A DNA stretch of 64,000 nucleotides from Nemopilema nomurai. Taxonomy: Eukaryota > Cnidaria > Scyphozoa > Rhizostomeae > Rhizostomatidae. The stretch spans positions 2,817,373 to 2,881,372 of the forward strand of contig ML133401.1 in the NCBI GenBank assembly GCA_003864495.1, written 5' to 3'. Positions 1 to 12,189 of the stretch are shown here, piece after piece. Under the pieces are notes generated by a model. That model did not search any database, was not told where the DNA came from, and saw only the letters and a list, made by a program, of their open reading frames with translations. How positions within the stretch are numbered: the stretch's first letter is position 1; every line of letters begins with the position of its first letter. The translations under genes were made by a program, and so were the position numbers.

Positions 1-2811
1 AGATCGCCGGGGCAAGTAAACATTTTGAAAGACTCGCACAATTTTGTTATTTGTGTCATGTGTGCTAGACCAGTTGCATTTTCAAAGAGCATCCGATCAC
101 TCAGATGAAGAAATGTCAGTCTTCAACAATTAAACAGTGTTGGACCATGCTTTTTAGTCCCATTAAAGCATCGTTTTCAGCTATCTACCTGTGTGATTAA
201 AACATAAAATTCCCAATCAAAAAATGGGTTTTGTGACAAAACGTATGTTATCCGAGGATGTGATGCGATGCATCCGATGTTGTCCCATCGCCGGTGAAGC
301 CGAGGGAGGGGGCACGGGGGCACGGGGGCACGGGGGCCATGTTTATTGTTATTTTAAGGTTGGGGCGGGTTTAAATTACTGTCATTCGATAATAGCGTGA
401 GTTTTTGGTAATTTCCCCCATGATCAATATGTGACATTTTTATTTTCTTTGCTTGTTCTATCCTGCAACTTGGATTTACACTCAGATATTGGACGTGGTA
501 GTTTGCAATATAATCGTCATATCCTTCATTTTTATCATTGTAAGTTTTGCCAAAGTACTGCGTTATAATTACCACACTTACACTCCATTACCGATCAAAA
601 GTATCCAGGAAATACCCTATAAGTAATTTAAATCCAAGAAAGCAATTAATCACTGTCAGGATCTAGCACAGGAGAGGATGCCCAGTTTCGCCACGCATTT
701 CCCAACCATTTCCCGTCCGTTTCCTTTCCGGAACTTCCAATCTGCCGCAAGAATTTCTTCCAAATCGGTCTGATCCTTTCTTTCGTTGCACTTCGCACGA
801 GTTAACTCAATTAACAGATGGCTTCAGGAACAAGAGCAGATTTCGCAAGCATGCCTGTCCCAAAACTTCGGGTACCAACCAAATCATACTCCTGTCATCA
901 GGGGCGTATCCTGTCGATTTGGAGTAGGGGCATGGGGGTGTAAACGGGTGAATTTACCGACCAAAAACTCTTGTCATCCAATATTTTGCATTTACTTATT
1001 GTGTTTAAAAGTTTTATCAATATGATCTTGTCAATAACAAGCAAATGAGATCATTCCACATCCATCTCTAGAGTTCCTACCAAAAATTGACCTTGAAATG
1101 TACTATAATATACATTCTATACTATACAAAGTCAAGCTACGCATCTATAACAATCCGTAAAATTTCTCGACTATCATAAGAATTTGATGACCAACTTTCC
1201 AAAAGTGAGAGGGGGGTGTACCTCTACAGCCGTCCACTAGGTACGCCCCTGCCTGTCATTGATACCCAAGGCGATCAAAGTATACAGGATTAGGGGGCTG
1301 GCGGGGACAGTGCTCTTCAAACCCCATCACCTTTGTCCTACGACTGCTTTCTTAAGCTAGAACCCCGCTAATTGCAGAACTTTTAGTGGTTGCATGGGAA
1401 ATAAGACAACCACTCATCCATAGCATTGATCACAATGTCCAATCGTAGACATTGCTTGAAGGCTTATTACAGTACGTGTCAAAGATTTTTATATATCGCT
1501 GTATCCTGTGACCGTTACCTCTGTCCTTTTTCTGATAAAACATCATGAATAGCTCGTGATATTTGATTCTGGATGCCTTACTCTACGAACTTGCCCTTTT
1601 TGGAATAATTGCTCTTTTCTTACGACTTTACCGCAGTCGTTTCCAACTAATTACACGGGTATGATATTATGCAATGCTTTCTTTTGATTCAATATCCAAT
1701 TTTGATGGCTAATTTTAGACACAGCTATGATCTATTTGCCATAGGATTATTTGCTGGCTCAGTCTGGTACGGCTGGCTCAAAACATAAATCATTTCAGTG
1801 ACATTTTGTTTGATTAGCTTTTTTCTTTCTTTTATTATCTCAAATACTGTTCTGCAGACTAATTGTGGCAATGTGAAAGCGTGACGTGTGATGAACCTCT
1901 GCGATGGAGTCTTTGGTTGATAGAAGAGGCTGAGGAACTGGGAGTTTAGGGAAACAGCATTAGAAAAATGTATTGAAAAGGGGGAAGGGGGTCAGGGGTG
2001 ACAAATTAAGCATGAGAAGGATATAATGAGGGAAAGAGAAAGGGAGAAGAGGGAGGTATAACAGAGAAGCTTGGGCAAAGAGCAAGGGGTTAAGATGCAG
2101 TTGTTCCTGAACTCTTTTGTTCAAATACAGTGATTTTGAACAGATACAAGAGCAAGATTAATCAAAGAAAGAGAGTGATATCACATTTCTTCTTATTTGC
2201 ACATCGTTATGATAAAAATAGCATCTTGTGAATTGGCATAGTCTTCCAAAGCACCTGAAGTCTAAGTTCTTGACATTGGTTTTGTCCCCCATTAACTTTG
2301 GTGTAGTTGTTTGCCGTAGGATGCCCAAGGATTTTACAGCGATAGACTGTCTATTCTAAGTGACGAAGTTTGTGTAAGGAAATCGAGGCTGGCAACAATC
2401 CTTATTCATCAATGACATGGGCTCCGACGCAGGATAAGAAGTGGAGGGGCCAAGGGAGATTTTAACAATTATAACAAAAGATGTTTAAAAAAGCTCTATT
2501 GGTTTACAGAAAAGTGAGCAGGCCATGGCCCCCCCCTTCGTCGGAGGCCCTGAATGAGGTTTTCTATTATCAAGTTGGCCATCTTTGCGAAAATAGCGTA
2601 CGACATCTCTGTCCGTTTCCCTCCAGAGGACTGAGCCCGATGCGATATGCACCTGTCAAAGCGTATCCCGAAGGGGGAAAGCTAGGCGCGCGAGAGCGTA
2701 GTGAAAACAACGGACTCCTTCCGAAAGAAAATGTAATTATTTCAACATGTCTGCGCCTTTGAGATGGAAGAAAATCTATTGTGCTTCTGATGAATGAATA
2801 CGCAATAATAG
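1..2811. other. Intergenic DNA with no recognisable gene
   Basis: Both strands hold only short reading frames without recognisable protein features. A short G-rich tandem run (about four copies of a 9-base GCACGGGGG unit) lies near 311-338. The left edge may contain part of a gene that starts outside the window, but I see no exon that supports this. Confidence 0.5.
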
Positions 2812-3079
2812 GAAGGGAGACCATATCCGTTTGCGAAAGTGCCCAATTATGATTTGAAGCAAGCGCGCATCACGATAACAAAGAATAATGAATTGATCAA
2901 TGTTGGGCCATATACATTCGAGATACGATCTTCGGCAATTCTTTTACAACTGGAAATTACAGACAAATTACCGCGCCTTGGTCGAAGGAAGGTGAAGAAA
3001 TCGCCGAAGATGTTCAATCCGCTGGATTTCGATTCTTCTATCATGCACACTGGGGTTATCATGCAGGAAGATTCATGGT
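2812..3079 (+). CDS. Weak candidate internal exon, unknown protein
   Basis: An open stretch of about 89 codons runs from just after an in-frame TAG at 2809 to a good donor at 3080 (ATG/GTAAGC). It reads as a polar, beta-strand-like sequence, including QARITITKNNELINVG and FEIRSSAILLQLEITDKLP, then a basic patch RLGRRKVKKSPKMF. It has no in-frame ATG near its left end, so it would have to be an internal exon, and the possible acceptors (2811 or 2838) are poor. It ends in phase 2, which would fit the exon starting at 7126 of the Pointed-domain gene, but one in three random exons would fit. I do not recognise the family. Confidence 0.2.
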
Positions 3080-5126
3080 AAGCAAGATTTCAAGTAGCTT
3101 TTTCCTACAATTCAGTTTGCAATGGTGGAGCGGAGTCCGCGGCGGAGTCGAGCGGGGCTATCTTTTGTTTGGATGCGGCCTAGGCAACTAACGTTGTTGT
3201 GAATCCTATCAACTTTATCTGTACAAACGGGAAATAATCGAGAATGCTTTTCATCATAGTCGTTAGTTTTCAAATTCTCGCCATCCCTAGAGCTAAAGTT
3301 TTGGCCTCGTATTTTCAATATTTTCGTTGAACCTACAGGCAAATTTTCGTATCTTTTATGTCAATTGCTAGCATTTCTGCATATGTTGTTTTCAACATAT
3401 AATTTGTACGACACGTAACTACGTATCATAAATATAGCCGCGTAATTTCTCATCATGAAACTATTTTGACCATGTATCCAGGGCCGAAACCAACGTTTTT
3501 ATGACACATTTTTAAGACATTGTGGAAAGGAATTGAAAGAAATTTATAAATAAAAAGAACTGAGGCAAACATATATTTGAGTGGTTTCAAAGGAAATCCC
3601 TGGAATGACACGTATGTACAAAAATCAGTTCTAACTGTCAACCATTGTGCATAGGAGCAAAGTGTAGGAGCCCATAGGCTACTCTTTTAGTAGCAGTTCA
3701 TTTTGATGTCCAACACTTTCTGGAGAGTTTACCTATAAAATAACGTTTTAAAAATGTTCAATGGTATAAAGAATGATATAAACAAAAATCGAAAAAGAAC
3801 AATTTGGTTTTTTAATTTGGAGCTCAAACCATACAAAAGAGAAGCTTTTCAGAATAAAGTAAAACAGTGCCTTTATTCGACGCGATTATCACGAGATGAA
3901 GCCTTCTCAGACAGCTACAGGTTTCCTTGCATAAACTTTTTTCAATTTTTTAAAGGTTTTGGACAAAAAGATGTGTTCTATCCCGAAGTTTCTAGGCGGG
4001 CAAAGAGGGGCAAAAACTGTTGGTTGGACGGGCAATGCCCACCTCACCTCCTTGACTTCGCGTTTGCTCATAATTTTTCTAGTTTTAATGTAATTATTTT
4101 TACGTCAATTGTTAGCAAGTTTGCAGTTTTTTCAACGTATAATCTACTAATCGACTTGTGGCAAAAGTCTTAATTTAGCCTCTCGGGGGATGAAACAGTG
4201 TAACAGCGTGGTTCAACCTTTTCGTAACCTAGCAACTAGAAATTATGCATTAGCCTCGTTTTGATTATGATGCAAGCCCAAAGCTCAAATATATTTGTTC
4301 GGGGCAAGGAGACGAACAAGGATGTAGTGGGTGGGGGGTTCGTTGCTCGGGGATGTGCAGCCCCCTTGTTCGAATTTTCGAGAAACTCGGGGGGCGGGGG
4401 CTCAGCTCCCCCTCATTGTTCGTACTTAAAAAGAGCCAAGAATCATGAATGTTTTGATATTTTGGAGGAGGTCCGGCCTTCTCTCCGTAGTATTCCTTCT
4501 GCCAACAAGCTACTTTCCCTCCGTATTCTCGTGTACCAAGTTTTAACCTGAATACTGCTCTGATCAGACTGCACTGCCATTTAAACTTTGATCTAGTTTC
4601 ACGCTCACCTTAGTTCTCTGTGTTGAAAATTTACCAAAATTTATTTGCCAGATTTAGGAAGGTGTTTTGAAAAGCAAATAATTTTGGCTCTTTTGTAAAT
4701 TTGTAAATAGAGCTTTCTAGAGTGGATAAAAATGCATCCACAGGGCTAAGATTTAACAAAATAAATACCATTTCGTTTAGACGAGACAGTTCTACGATCC
4801 CCATTGATTATTAATTTTTAGAAAACAATTGGGAGGGGAGGGTTAATGCTGAAAGCTAATCTGTCACGAATCAACAAATCGAGGACATAATGTTTAATTT
4901 GGATTAAGCACAAGAAGTAAGCAAAACCATGCAAAAATTTTTAAGATGGAGAAGGCAAAGCAATTTCGTCTAACTCTTGCCAAAAGAAGTGCTCTTTTTG
5001 CCAACATACCTTCTTTTATGAAAACTAGATGCTCTTGCTTTCACAAAAAACGATAAATCGAAGCAGCAGAAAGATAGTTTAATCGAGCTCCATGTTGACG
5101 GCATGCTAACAGACATGACATATTAA
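3080..5126. other. Intergenic or intronic DNA without recognised feature
   Basis: AT-rich DNA. The longest reading frame (3754-4173) has no domain, no splice-site support and a composition like the surrounding DNA. A G/C-rich patch near 4325-4415 with alternating G-runs and C-runs could fold on itself but matches nothing I recognise. Confidence 0.4.
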
Positions 5127-5447
5127 AGGCTGGTTTTCATATAACGTATTTCGACGTATTTCATCGCAATTCAGGGTTCACGATTTTTACGTCATATGAA
5201 AACTGCAAAACGTAATTCACCTTAATTTGTCTTAACTCGTCGTATTTTGTCGGAAGAAACAATTTTTCTTTATTTCTTCCGATGAATTACGTCGAATTAC
5301 GTTGAATTACGTTCTATTAAGATTATTTACGTTATGCGGTTTTCATAAAATTTGGCCGGTTTTTCTTATAACGGAAATAACGTTAATTGATCGTAGACTC
5401 GGAATTGCGATGAAATACGTCGAAATACGTTATATGAAAACCAGCCT
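5127..5447. mobile_element. Harbinger-like MITE with 46-bp perfect TIRs and TAA target duplication
   Basis: The two ends are perfect inverted repeats of 46 bases, beginning AGGCTGGTTTTCATATAACG on the left and present as the reverse complement on the right. The element is 321 bp, has no coding capacity, and is flanked on both sides by TAA (5124-5126 and 5448-5450). A 3-bp TWA duplication is typical of PIF/Harbinger elements, and the end resembles that of the second Harbinger-like MITE at 33346. Perfect TIRs suggest a recent insertion. The interior holds short iterations of a GAATTACGT-type motif. Confidence 0.88.
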
Positions 5448-5452
5448 TAAGC

Positions 5453-5533
5453 CAATAGGGTTGCGACCTTTCAGTCACCCGGAGTCACGAAGGCATCGAA
5501 CAAAAAATATATGCGACCGAGCAACCCTATAGC
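5453..5533. repeat. Short fold-back flanked by 10-bp inverted repeat
   Basis: ATAGGGTTGC near the left end is matched by GCAACCCTAT at the right end, about 60 bases apart, directly next to the Harbinger-like MITE. It could be a tiny non-autonomous element or a chance hairpin; no clear target duplication was seen. Confidence 0.35.
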
Positions 5534-7125
5534 AGCAAGGGGGATTAGCAAAAAGCAAGCTATGTGTGACGGCGGCCTGAAAGAATTATACTTTCTAAAC
5601 ACACGCGTTCATGCGTCTTCAAGCGATTATTTTTGGGCAGGCATTATTATGCAGTAAAGGTTTTAACTGCTAATGGGGCCGCACCTAGAGGCTTCTCTTC
5701 TCTTCAAGAGGAATGTTCAAAATAAGTTTTCCAAGGGGGCGCAAAATTTTAAAAAAGGGTGCCAGACCAGCTTTAGCTCTGTAAAGAGGGGGACTCTGCC
5801 CCCAGTCCCCCAAATCCGCCACTGATGTTGCATAATAACATACCTAGTGCTGTATATGTTTGTATGTTTTAAAATACATTCGTTTTAATATCAAATTTGT
5901 TGTTTTGTTTGTTTTTGTTCAAATTTACGATAAAGCAACACATAGAAAAGAATTTTCTTTTTCTTTGAATTAACACCTAGTGTTGGGAAGAAACAAAGTC
6001 AGTTTTCAATTGCAAGACAAGATAAAAGCTTTTGATGACGCTATTAGAGATAAAGTCTTTGAAAACTTGCCAAAAGTTGGCCAGACTTCGAATTTTGCCA
6101 AAAAAGCCTAGCAGGCCGGCCAGTGTAAAAACCGGACTGGTTTACCAATTTTGGTCAGAACTCGAAGACTGTTGACTTTCGTTTGTTTATCTCAACGCAG
6201 GGGCGTCGCGATAGTGTTTGATGAAGGGAAGGGTTTACGCCCCCTGGAATTAAGTGTCAACAGGTGAATTTAAATAAATACATAATAAAATTTTCACCAG
6301 TCGTGGCTCTATACTATGTCTCAGTTGTTGTTTGCAATCAATTTGTGTTTATATTGACACTTGAAACCTATTGATGTAGTTTGATGGCCTAATTGGTATA
6401 TATGCATGTTTTTTTATCTACCAAACCGAAATTCGCTTGCCTTTCATTGAATTTTACGCGTTGCCCTAACCCCTTTGCTGCCTTCTATACCCACGGGGTT
6501 CGGAAGACAAGGTTTCTTTAGGGGTCAAATGTTGCTCGGCGGATGCCGGGCAAATGACCGTCTATTCAAAAGGGCCGACAGGAGCGGTCGCCGCCAGATA
6601 CGGTCTCTCAAGATTACGACCACCATTTAAAAAGTTTCAATTAAATTTATTTGAAACAAGATGTGCAATTTTCCTGGAATAACTTATTAATTGTAAGGTT
6701 TACTACGTGTGGAGAGGTTATTGTAGTTTTTCCTGGCGTTCTTCGCCATCATATTTTGGGGTCATTTTGCGTGACGGCATCTCTGTGGTCTCGCTCTCCC
6801 CCAGCAAGCCAGCACCTTGTTATCATGAGCTAATTATCCTCGAATCGTTGCGAACAAAACGTAGATTACAGTTCATTTGTTAAGTTGTCTGCAGTCTTTT
6901 CAGTGTTTCCGGATGGAGAATATCCCCGAGGTCCAAAATGTTTTGTTTTGCCTCACCTCCACAGACTTGCGGTTTTGGCAACTTCTGCTGCCTGGATGAC
7001 AGATAAAACCGTGTACTCCAGCTCTTGGACACGCGAGGAAGTTCTCGGCGAATTTCACCAGAATTTACTGTTAACAGCATCTGATATTAACCTCCGTGTT
7101 GATTGACCACGTTTCTGTATTGCAG
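5534..7125. other. Upstream region of the Pointed-domain gene, no clear exon
   Basis: The stretch 5660-5825 is G/C-rich and ends in CAAATCCGCCACTG, which looks like the decayed end of a DNA transposon. The 200 bases before 7126 are open on both strands and could hold a 5' exon or untranslated leader of the gene at 7126, but no start or donor is convincing. Confidence 0.35.
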
Positions 7126-9627
7126 TTGCCCGCGAATCTCTCAGCACCAGCAGCCACTGAGACACCATCCAGCGACTTGGCAAGAATCTAGGCCAGAATT
7201 GGCACAAGGGCCTTCGGTAACTTCGGCGACTGGCGCCTCTATGAGCACCGAGCGAAGTATTATTTCACACGACATGTTCGAAGATCATTTGCCACATGGT
7301 ATGTAAAAATAGCCCTTTATTACACTAGTGTTCTAGGATTTTCATTATGTAGGAACGTGAGACGTGAGATACAGAATGCGAGTCTACGATGACAAACCAC
7401 CACCATGCGAAACCTAATCTTTTTATCACCGATATATCTGCTCATTATAGATGGGGTTTATTTTCGGGTATTTGTTGTCATCGGCTTACCCAAGAGGTAT
7501 GCTCTTTCTTTCTTACAAATTCTGTTTTATCGAATTTGTGACCATCCGCTAGAAACTTGTTATTGTGATCTTTTGATTGTGGTTTTGCGGGAAAGAGTCG
7601 TTGCGGCGGATTGCATGCGTCATTCTCGTACCAAATTCGTTTTGTTTCTGATCTTCCTTCACTTGTCCTCTATTCTCAAACAACAGCGACTTCTCGTTCC
7701 TCGGAAGTGCGAATATTACGGCTCTTTGAATCAGATTTTCAACAGGATGCCCTTACAATCAAATGTTAATTAGAAAATACTTTTCAATGAGAGACGAACT
7801 TTGGGAATTTTTATAAAAGACGTAATGATAAAAGAATTTCGACAAGAATTAGAGCTGGTATTAATTCTTTCAAACAATACTTTTGTTATCATAATCACCC
7901 TCAGCTCACTAAATTTTTGAAGTTGTTCGACCGCAGCCTTCTGGTCTCGTTTGCATGTCTATTTTCGTTTCGTCACAACATAAATAATTTGTCGTTTCGA
8001 ATTTGACCACGTGCTCTTAAAGGGTATCTCGAGAGGATGATGATTGTGGGGAATCACCAAATTGTGTAACGAGGTCTGGGTCATCATTCTCTGAAATCGC
8101 TTCGATTTGGGCTTGATTCTAGGAAAAAGGACAAAAGTTTTCTTTCATTAGCTATTTCCCAGTCAATAATAAATAATGTCTTAAAAGCTTAAGGTTTTTT
8201 ATGGTGTTTTTATATTCTTTTGGTGCTCGCGTAAAATTTAGAATAGAGTTTGTTATGACGCAATTATGACGTACCATTCCGATCAATACGAGGCTGAGCG
8301 CGTACCTTGAAAAGACAGTCTTCTCTGAACGACTTGAAATTGGATTGACAAGAATTCGGCTGGATTTCTTTTCACTCAGGGTAAATTGATACTAGGCAAG
8401 TCGCTTATATCCATTAGGCTGCTTTATTTTCAACCAGTTCAATCATTAAATGTACAGTTTTTGTAGAGAAAACAAAGCATCCCACCTTTAATGGAGGATT
8501 GAGAGGATAATCTTCGCTGGCGTAGAGCTCTTTCATCTCAATGCGAGGCTGTTCTACTTTGGACAGTACTTTTTTCTTTGGTTCTTAAGCCAGTGTTTGC
8601 AAGTTCCCTTCCGTAGATCGACCGGACGACACTGTTTGCTTAAAATAGTCATTCAAACAGGAAAACAAGTTGTTAAAAATAAATGTGCTTTTCAAGACAC
8701 AGAGCTGTTTATCTAGTTGAAATGTCTGGGCGCCAAATGGAAAACAACATCGAAGTATGTCGTCTAACCGACTTAAGAGCTTTAATCCAAGATTTGTGAA
8801 GCGTCTTTGCCTTAGCGGTTAACTGTTTTGAAATTGGTCCGTTTCGCCTTCCCTCTGTTTTCATTCTGCTACTGACCGCTAGAAACAAGTTTGTTGCTTT
8901 TGACTCTGTAACCTAGTCAGATGTTGTCTGTTTAGTCTATCCATAATTGATCTGTCCCCAGGAACCGGGGGCACAGGGGGCACGTGATCACCACCAAGGT
9001 TAAACTAGCCATATTGATGGTGAGCTGGGGCCAACTCATCTACAAATTCTGAGAATGGGGGGCTTGTGCCCCCTGAACACACGTCTGGAAAACGTAGTTA
9101 TCTGGAAATAGTTGCACCAAGACGGGTGGTGCCATTTTAAAACCAACAGGAAAATGTAGGAAATGCTATTAGAAGCTTGCCCTTCAGAGGCTGACAATTT
9201 GGGTAGTTTTTATGTATTTCATAACCTTCATTGTCTTACCATGTTTTGGAATTTGTAAAATAAATTGTTTAAAAAACTTTTTGGTTAATTTGTTGTTGGT
9301 GAAGGAGTGGCTGAATTTTGCCAGTAGAATGACAATTTTGTGTTTGACCGTCTTCGAAGTAAGAGTTAAGTGAGTCAATCGATTTGTTTTCTAGATCCAC
9401 GAGAATGGAGCCCGCACGATGTCTTCCTATGGCTTCAATGGGCATCGAGAAATTACCGAATCCACAACCCATTTCCAGAGAGATTTCAAATGAACGGGAA
9501 AGCTTTATGCTTGATGGACGTGAGCATGTTTATATACCGTGTCCCCGAAGGTGGCGATATGCTATACCAAGACTTTCAATGTAGACTTCAGCGAGCTGTT
9601 AGTGACGAAAGACCCTATAACAGGTAG
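7126..9627 (+). CDS. ETS-family Pointed (PNT/SAM) domain protein, ETV6/Yan type, apparently without ETS domain
   Basis: Two exons are supported: 7126-7298 (acceptor TATTGCAG, donor CATG/GTATGT) and 9395-9627 (acceptor TTTTCTAG), joined in phase 1. The second exon encodes nearly the whole Pointed domain: PREWSPHDVFLWLQWA, then FPERFQMNGKALCLM, then VPEGGDMLYQDFQCRL. The MNGKAL and GDxLYxxxQ signatures are those of ETV6/TEL and Yan, where this SAM fold mediates polymerisation and protein-protein contacts in transcriptional repression. If translation starts at the in-frame ATG 7241 the product is 96 residues and stops right after the domain (RPYNR, TAG at 9625). No ETS DNA-binding domain is visible before TOMM70. 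The stop overlaps a possible donor (CAG/GTAGCA at 9624), so an unseen downstream exon remains possible. An upstream exon is also possible because the first exon is open to its acceptor. Confidence 0.72.
7299..9394 (+). other. Intron of the Pointed-domain gene
   Basis: GT-AG intron of about 2.1 kb. It contains no recognised exon. The G-rich patch 8955-9085 (GGGGGCACAGGGGGCAC and GGGGGGCTTGTGCCCCCTG) looks like an old transposon remnant but cannot be classified. Confidence 0.5.
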
Positions 9628-12189
9628 CACCGATGGAGGAAACAAGGGCGAACGAATACATCCATCCACTGCCAAGGCCGGCACTGCGGAGGCGCAAATC
9701 GAAAGTGCGAGGCACGTGTTCCGAGAAGAGGAAGGATTGCTTGACGGGGGATGGCTTGAGCCAAGCTCCCCAAAACAAGCTTAGCAAAGTCATGCTTATA
9801 GACTCTTTAGTCTTCAAAGATTCAATTATTTAAGAGGTAGTCTTCTACATGTTTATTTATATTATTTGTTCATTGTTGAACATCGAATGTATTTTAACAA
9901 GAAGATGGGAGGTGCTAAATTTTCTAGAACTCGCGAAAGTGATTTTAGCAGCATTTTTATGTGGCGAAATGCTATGTACAATTTTTATTGACAGAAAATT
10001 ATTAGAAATGTTATAATGAGACCATACATTCGTATTTCTTTAGAGTGGTCTATTAGAGTGGACTTAGTTTTTCATTTGGAGACTAAGAACTAGGGGCGGT
10101 TTGGTCCCACTTGATTGTCCAGAAAAAGTTATAACCGGCCTCCGACTGCATTTTTTATAATTCAAACCTTTCTTATTATCAACTCAGAACAACATCTTTC
10201 TTTCAATCACTTTCATTTTTAATAATTAAAATTGCTTTTCAACCTTCATGACATTAGCAGGTAAAGCCTTCTTTCGGTTCCCAGCCATAGAGCCGTCAAT
10301 TTTTCTTGACACTGGATTTGGGCCTACAACGCCCGCCAAAAGTAGTTGGAACACCGAGAATATACTCGTAATAAATGTATATTTTTCAGTTCATTTCCCT
10401 ATTTCAAGCAGACAGAACCCCCTCCCCCATTAAACAATGTTGTAAAGGTAGGTGAACATGTCGCTAAACATGGGTTACGCAATTTGCGCTCCAACATAAA
10501 TTTGTTGTCATTTTCCAGTCGGAATTCAACATTGTATATGGGGAGGGGAGACGTTTAGTAGGAAAGATGATTGGACTGTTCCAACACTTTTGGCGGGCAT
10601 TGTATGAAAACTGGATGCGTTTTAGTACGTGCAGGATCGAAAGTTGCTTCTGCTGTCAGTATGATGTCGTTCAGTCGCAGAATGCTTGACATATCTTCAC
10701 ATCTTTAAAACGACATTTCTACAGAGAGCTTTCTTCACGATCCAATAATCCTTCAATGTTCCGCTTGAAAAAACGTTCTCTCTGAGCTAAGGGAAAGTCT
10801 CGTTTTAAGCCTAGGCAGAGTCATTACATATCCACAGTAAGATGCGTCATATGAAATTAGAATTTGGTAAGATAAGAATAAGTAGTAGTGCAGCAATGTA
10901 AGGAGCGAACGTTGCCAAATGTGCGATTCACTGCAAACTTGCTTTTCGTGGGTTGTTCACTGTAAAGAGCTGACGAGTGCCTTTGTGCATTCCAAATTGC
11001 CCAAGGTTTTCGAGCAGGGTAACACAGAAGCTGCTAAGAATACCCGTGTGCGGTGGTGTCCTCGGGAAGGCCCCAGTCTAATTGGGACACGTGTGTCATA
11101 GAAAAGTGTTGGTGTCGATAATTAACACCCATTCACCTTATTTCACAATTTTGATTCTTCCGCTTTTGGCCCCACATTTGAAATGTTAGGCTATGCCCCA
11201 TATTTTGGTGGCGTAAAATGAATTATGGGGTACTGCTTACATAATCTTTAGCGATTAAATTGTATACTAGTATAAGGCAGCGATCAAGGACTTGTGAAAT
11301 TTTTTCGTCAACGACAGAATAATCAAACGATTTGGCCTGAACCAATCAGCAACATACTACACATTTTGGAATGTGTCACGTGTAGAAGACAAGAGCCTTG
11401 TGAATGATGTCATTTAGGCCCATGCACTTTCAACCATACACAATGACCGAGAAAGTGAATGTTGTAAAGTGGTAAAAGATTTCATAATTTTATAGCCGAA
11501 AGCGTTTGATCGAAGGCTGAGGAAGAGAACATTGAAGGGGCAATTCATCTGTGAGAACTGAACTGACACATATGGAGTTCTGCTTGCCAAACATAGGAAT
11601 AGGATATGAATGACGTAACAAAATGAAAGACAAGGAATAAAAACAGGAGACGAAAGTTGTAATTGCTCTATAATGTCAAATTCCAGATTAATGTCAATTT
11701 CAAAAACAAACTGTAGCGTCATAGTAAAATCATGAATTTAAGTTTGATACCTTTGACAAGAAGTATATTTGATGCTTGAAAATGGCTAAAAAATTGGAAC
11801 ATGCACGTCGTAGATGAACAAGTTAAGGCGAAAAGAAACATCACAACTTAGTTTGTTGGTTTGCTGAGCGGGAAAGTGGGAAATACATATTTATGGAAGT
11901 TAAATTTCATCACAATTATCACGATCCCATCAATCAGGTAATTTTTTACATTTTTAAGGACAACACTAGGGCTTCTACTCTAACTGTCTCTAGCTGCAAG
12001 ACGTATTCCTAAAAACTACGACGACTCAATTATGTTTTAGATACGTTGTGTCTGTAGAATTCGACAATTTCATTTACTGGCTTAAACTACGACTGGCCGA
12101 AACACGAAAACATTATCCTGAACTAGGGAAGAAAGTACTGCCTTTATGTCAAAAATTGTGCGTTCATGTCCGATTAATCTAACTTTTTG
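9628..12189. other. Intergenic region between the Pointed-domain gene and TOMM70
   Basis: I looked here for an ETS DNA-binding domain (its conserved W-G-x-x-K-x-x-P-x-M-N-Y-x-K-L-S-R signature) and saw none on the + strand. The only structured feature is the MITE at 10327. An AATAAA at about 10369 could serve the upstream gene but lies inside that MITE. Confidence 0.5.
10327..10602. mobile_element. Mariner-like MITE, copy 1 (TA flanks)
   Basis: Imperfect terminal inverted repeats: CAACGCCCGCCAAAAGTAGT on the left and, read on the other strand, CAATGCCCGCCAAAAGTGTT on the right. TA lies on both sides (10325-10326 and 10603-10604), as expected for Tc1/mariner insertions. The interior carries a second inverted pair around CCCCCTCCCCC/AACAATGTTG and CAACATTGTATATGGGGAGG, shared with the copies at 31572 and 34888. 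No transposase is encoded. Confidence 0.75.

Noticed and set aside
3754..4173. 139-codon open frame on the + strand
   Set aside because: No domain, no splice or start context, and composition like the neighbouring AT-rich DNA.
7405..7773. 122-codon hydrophobic frame
   Set aside because: Lies inside the intron between the two Pointed-domain exons; hydrophobicity comes from T-rich sequence.
9633..9833. Basic reading frame directly after the Pointed exon, as a continuation of the protein
   Set aside because: It is out of frame with the Pointed domain and no splice junction joins them; it has no ETS-domain residues.
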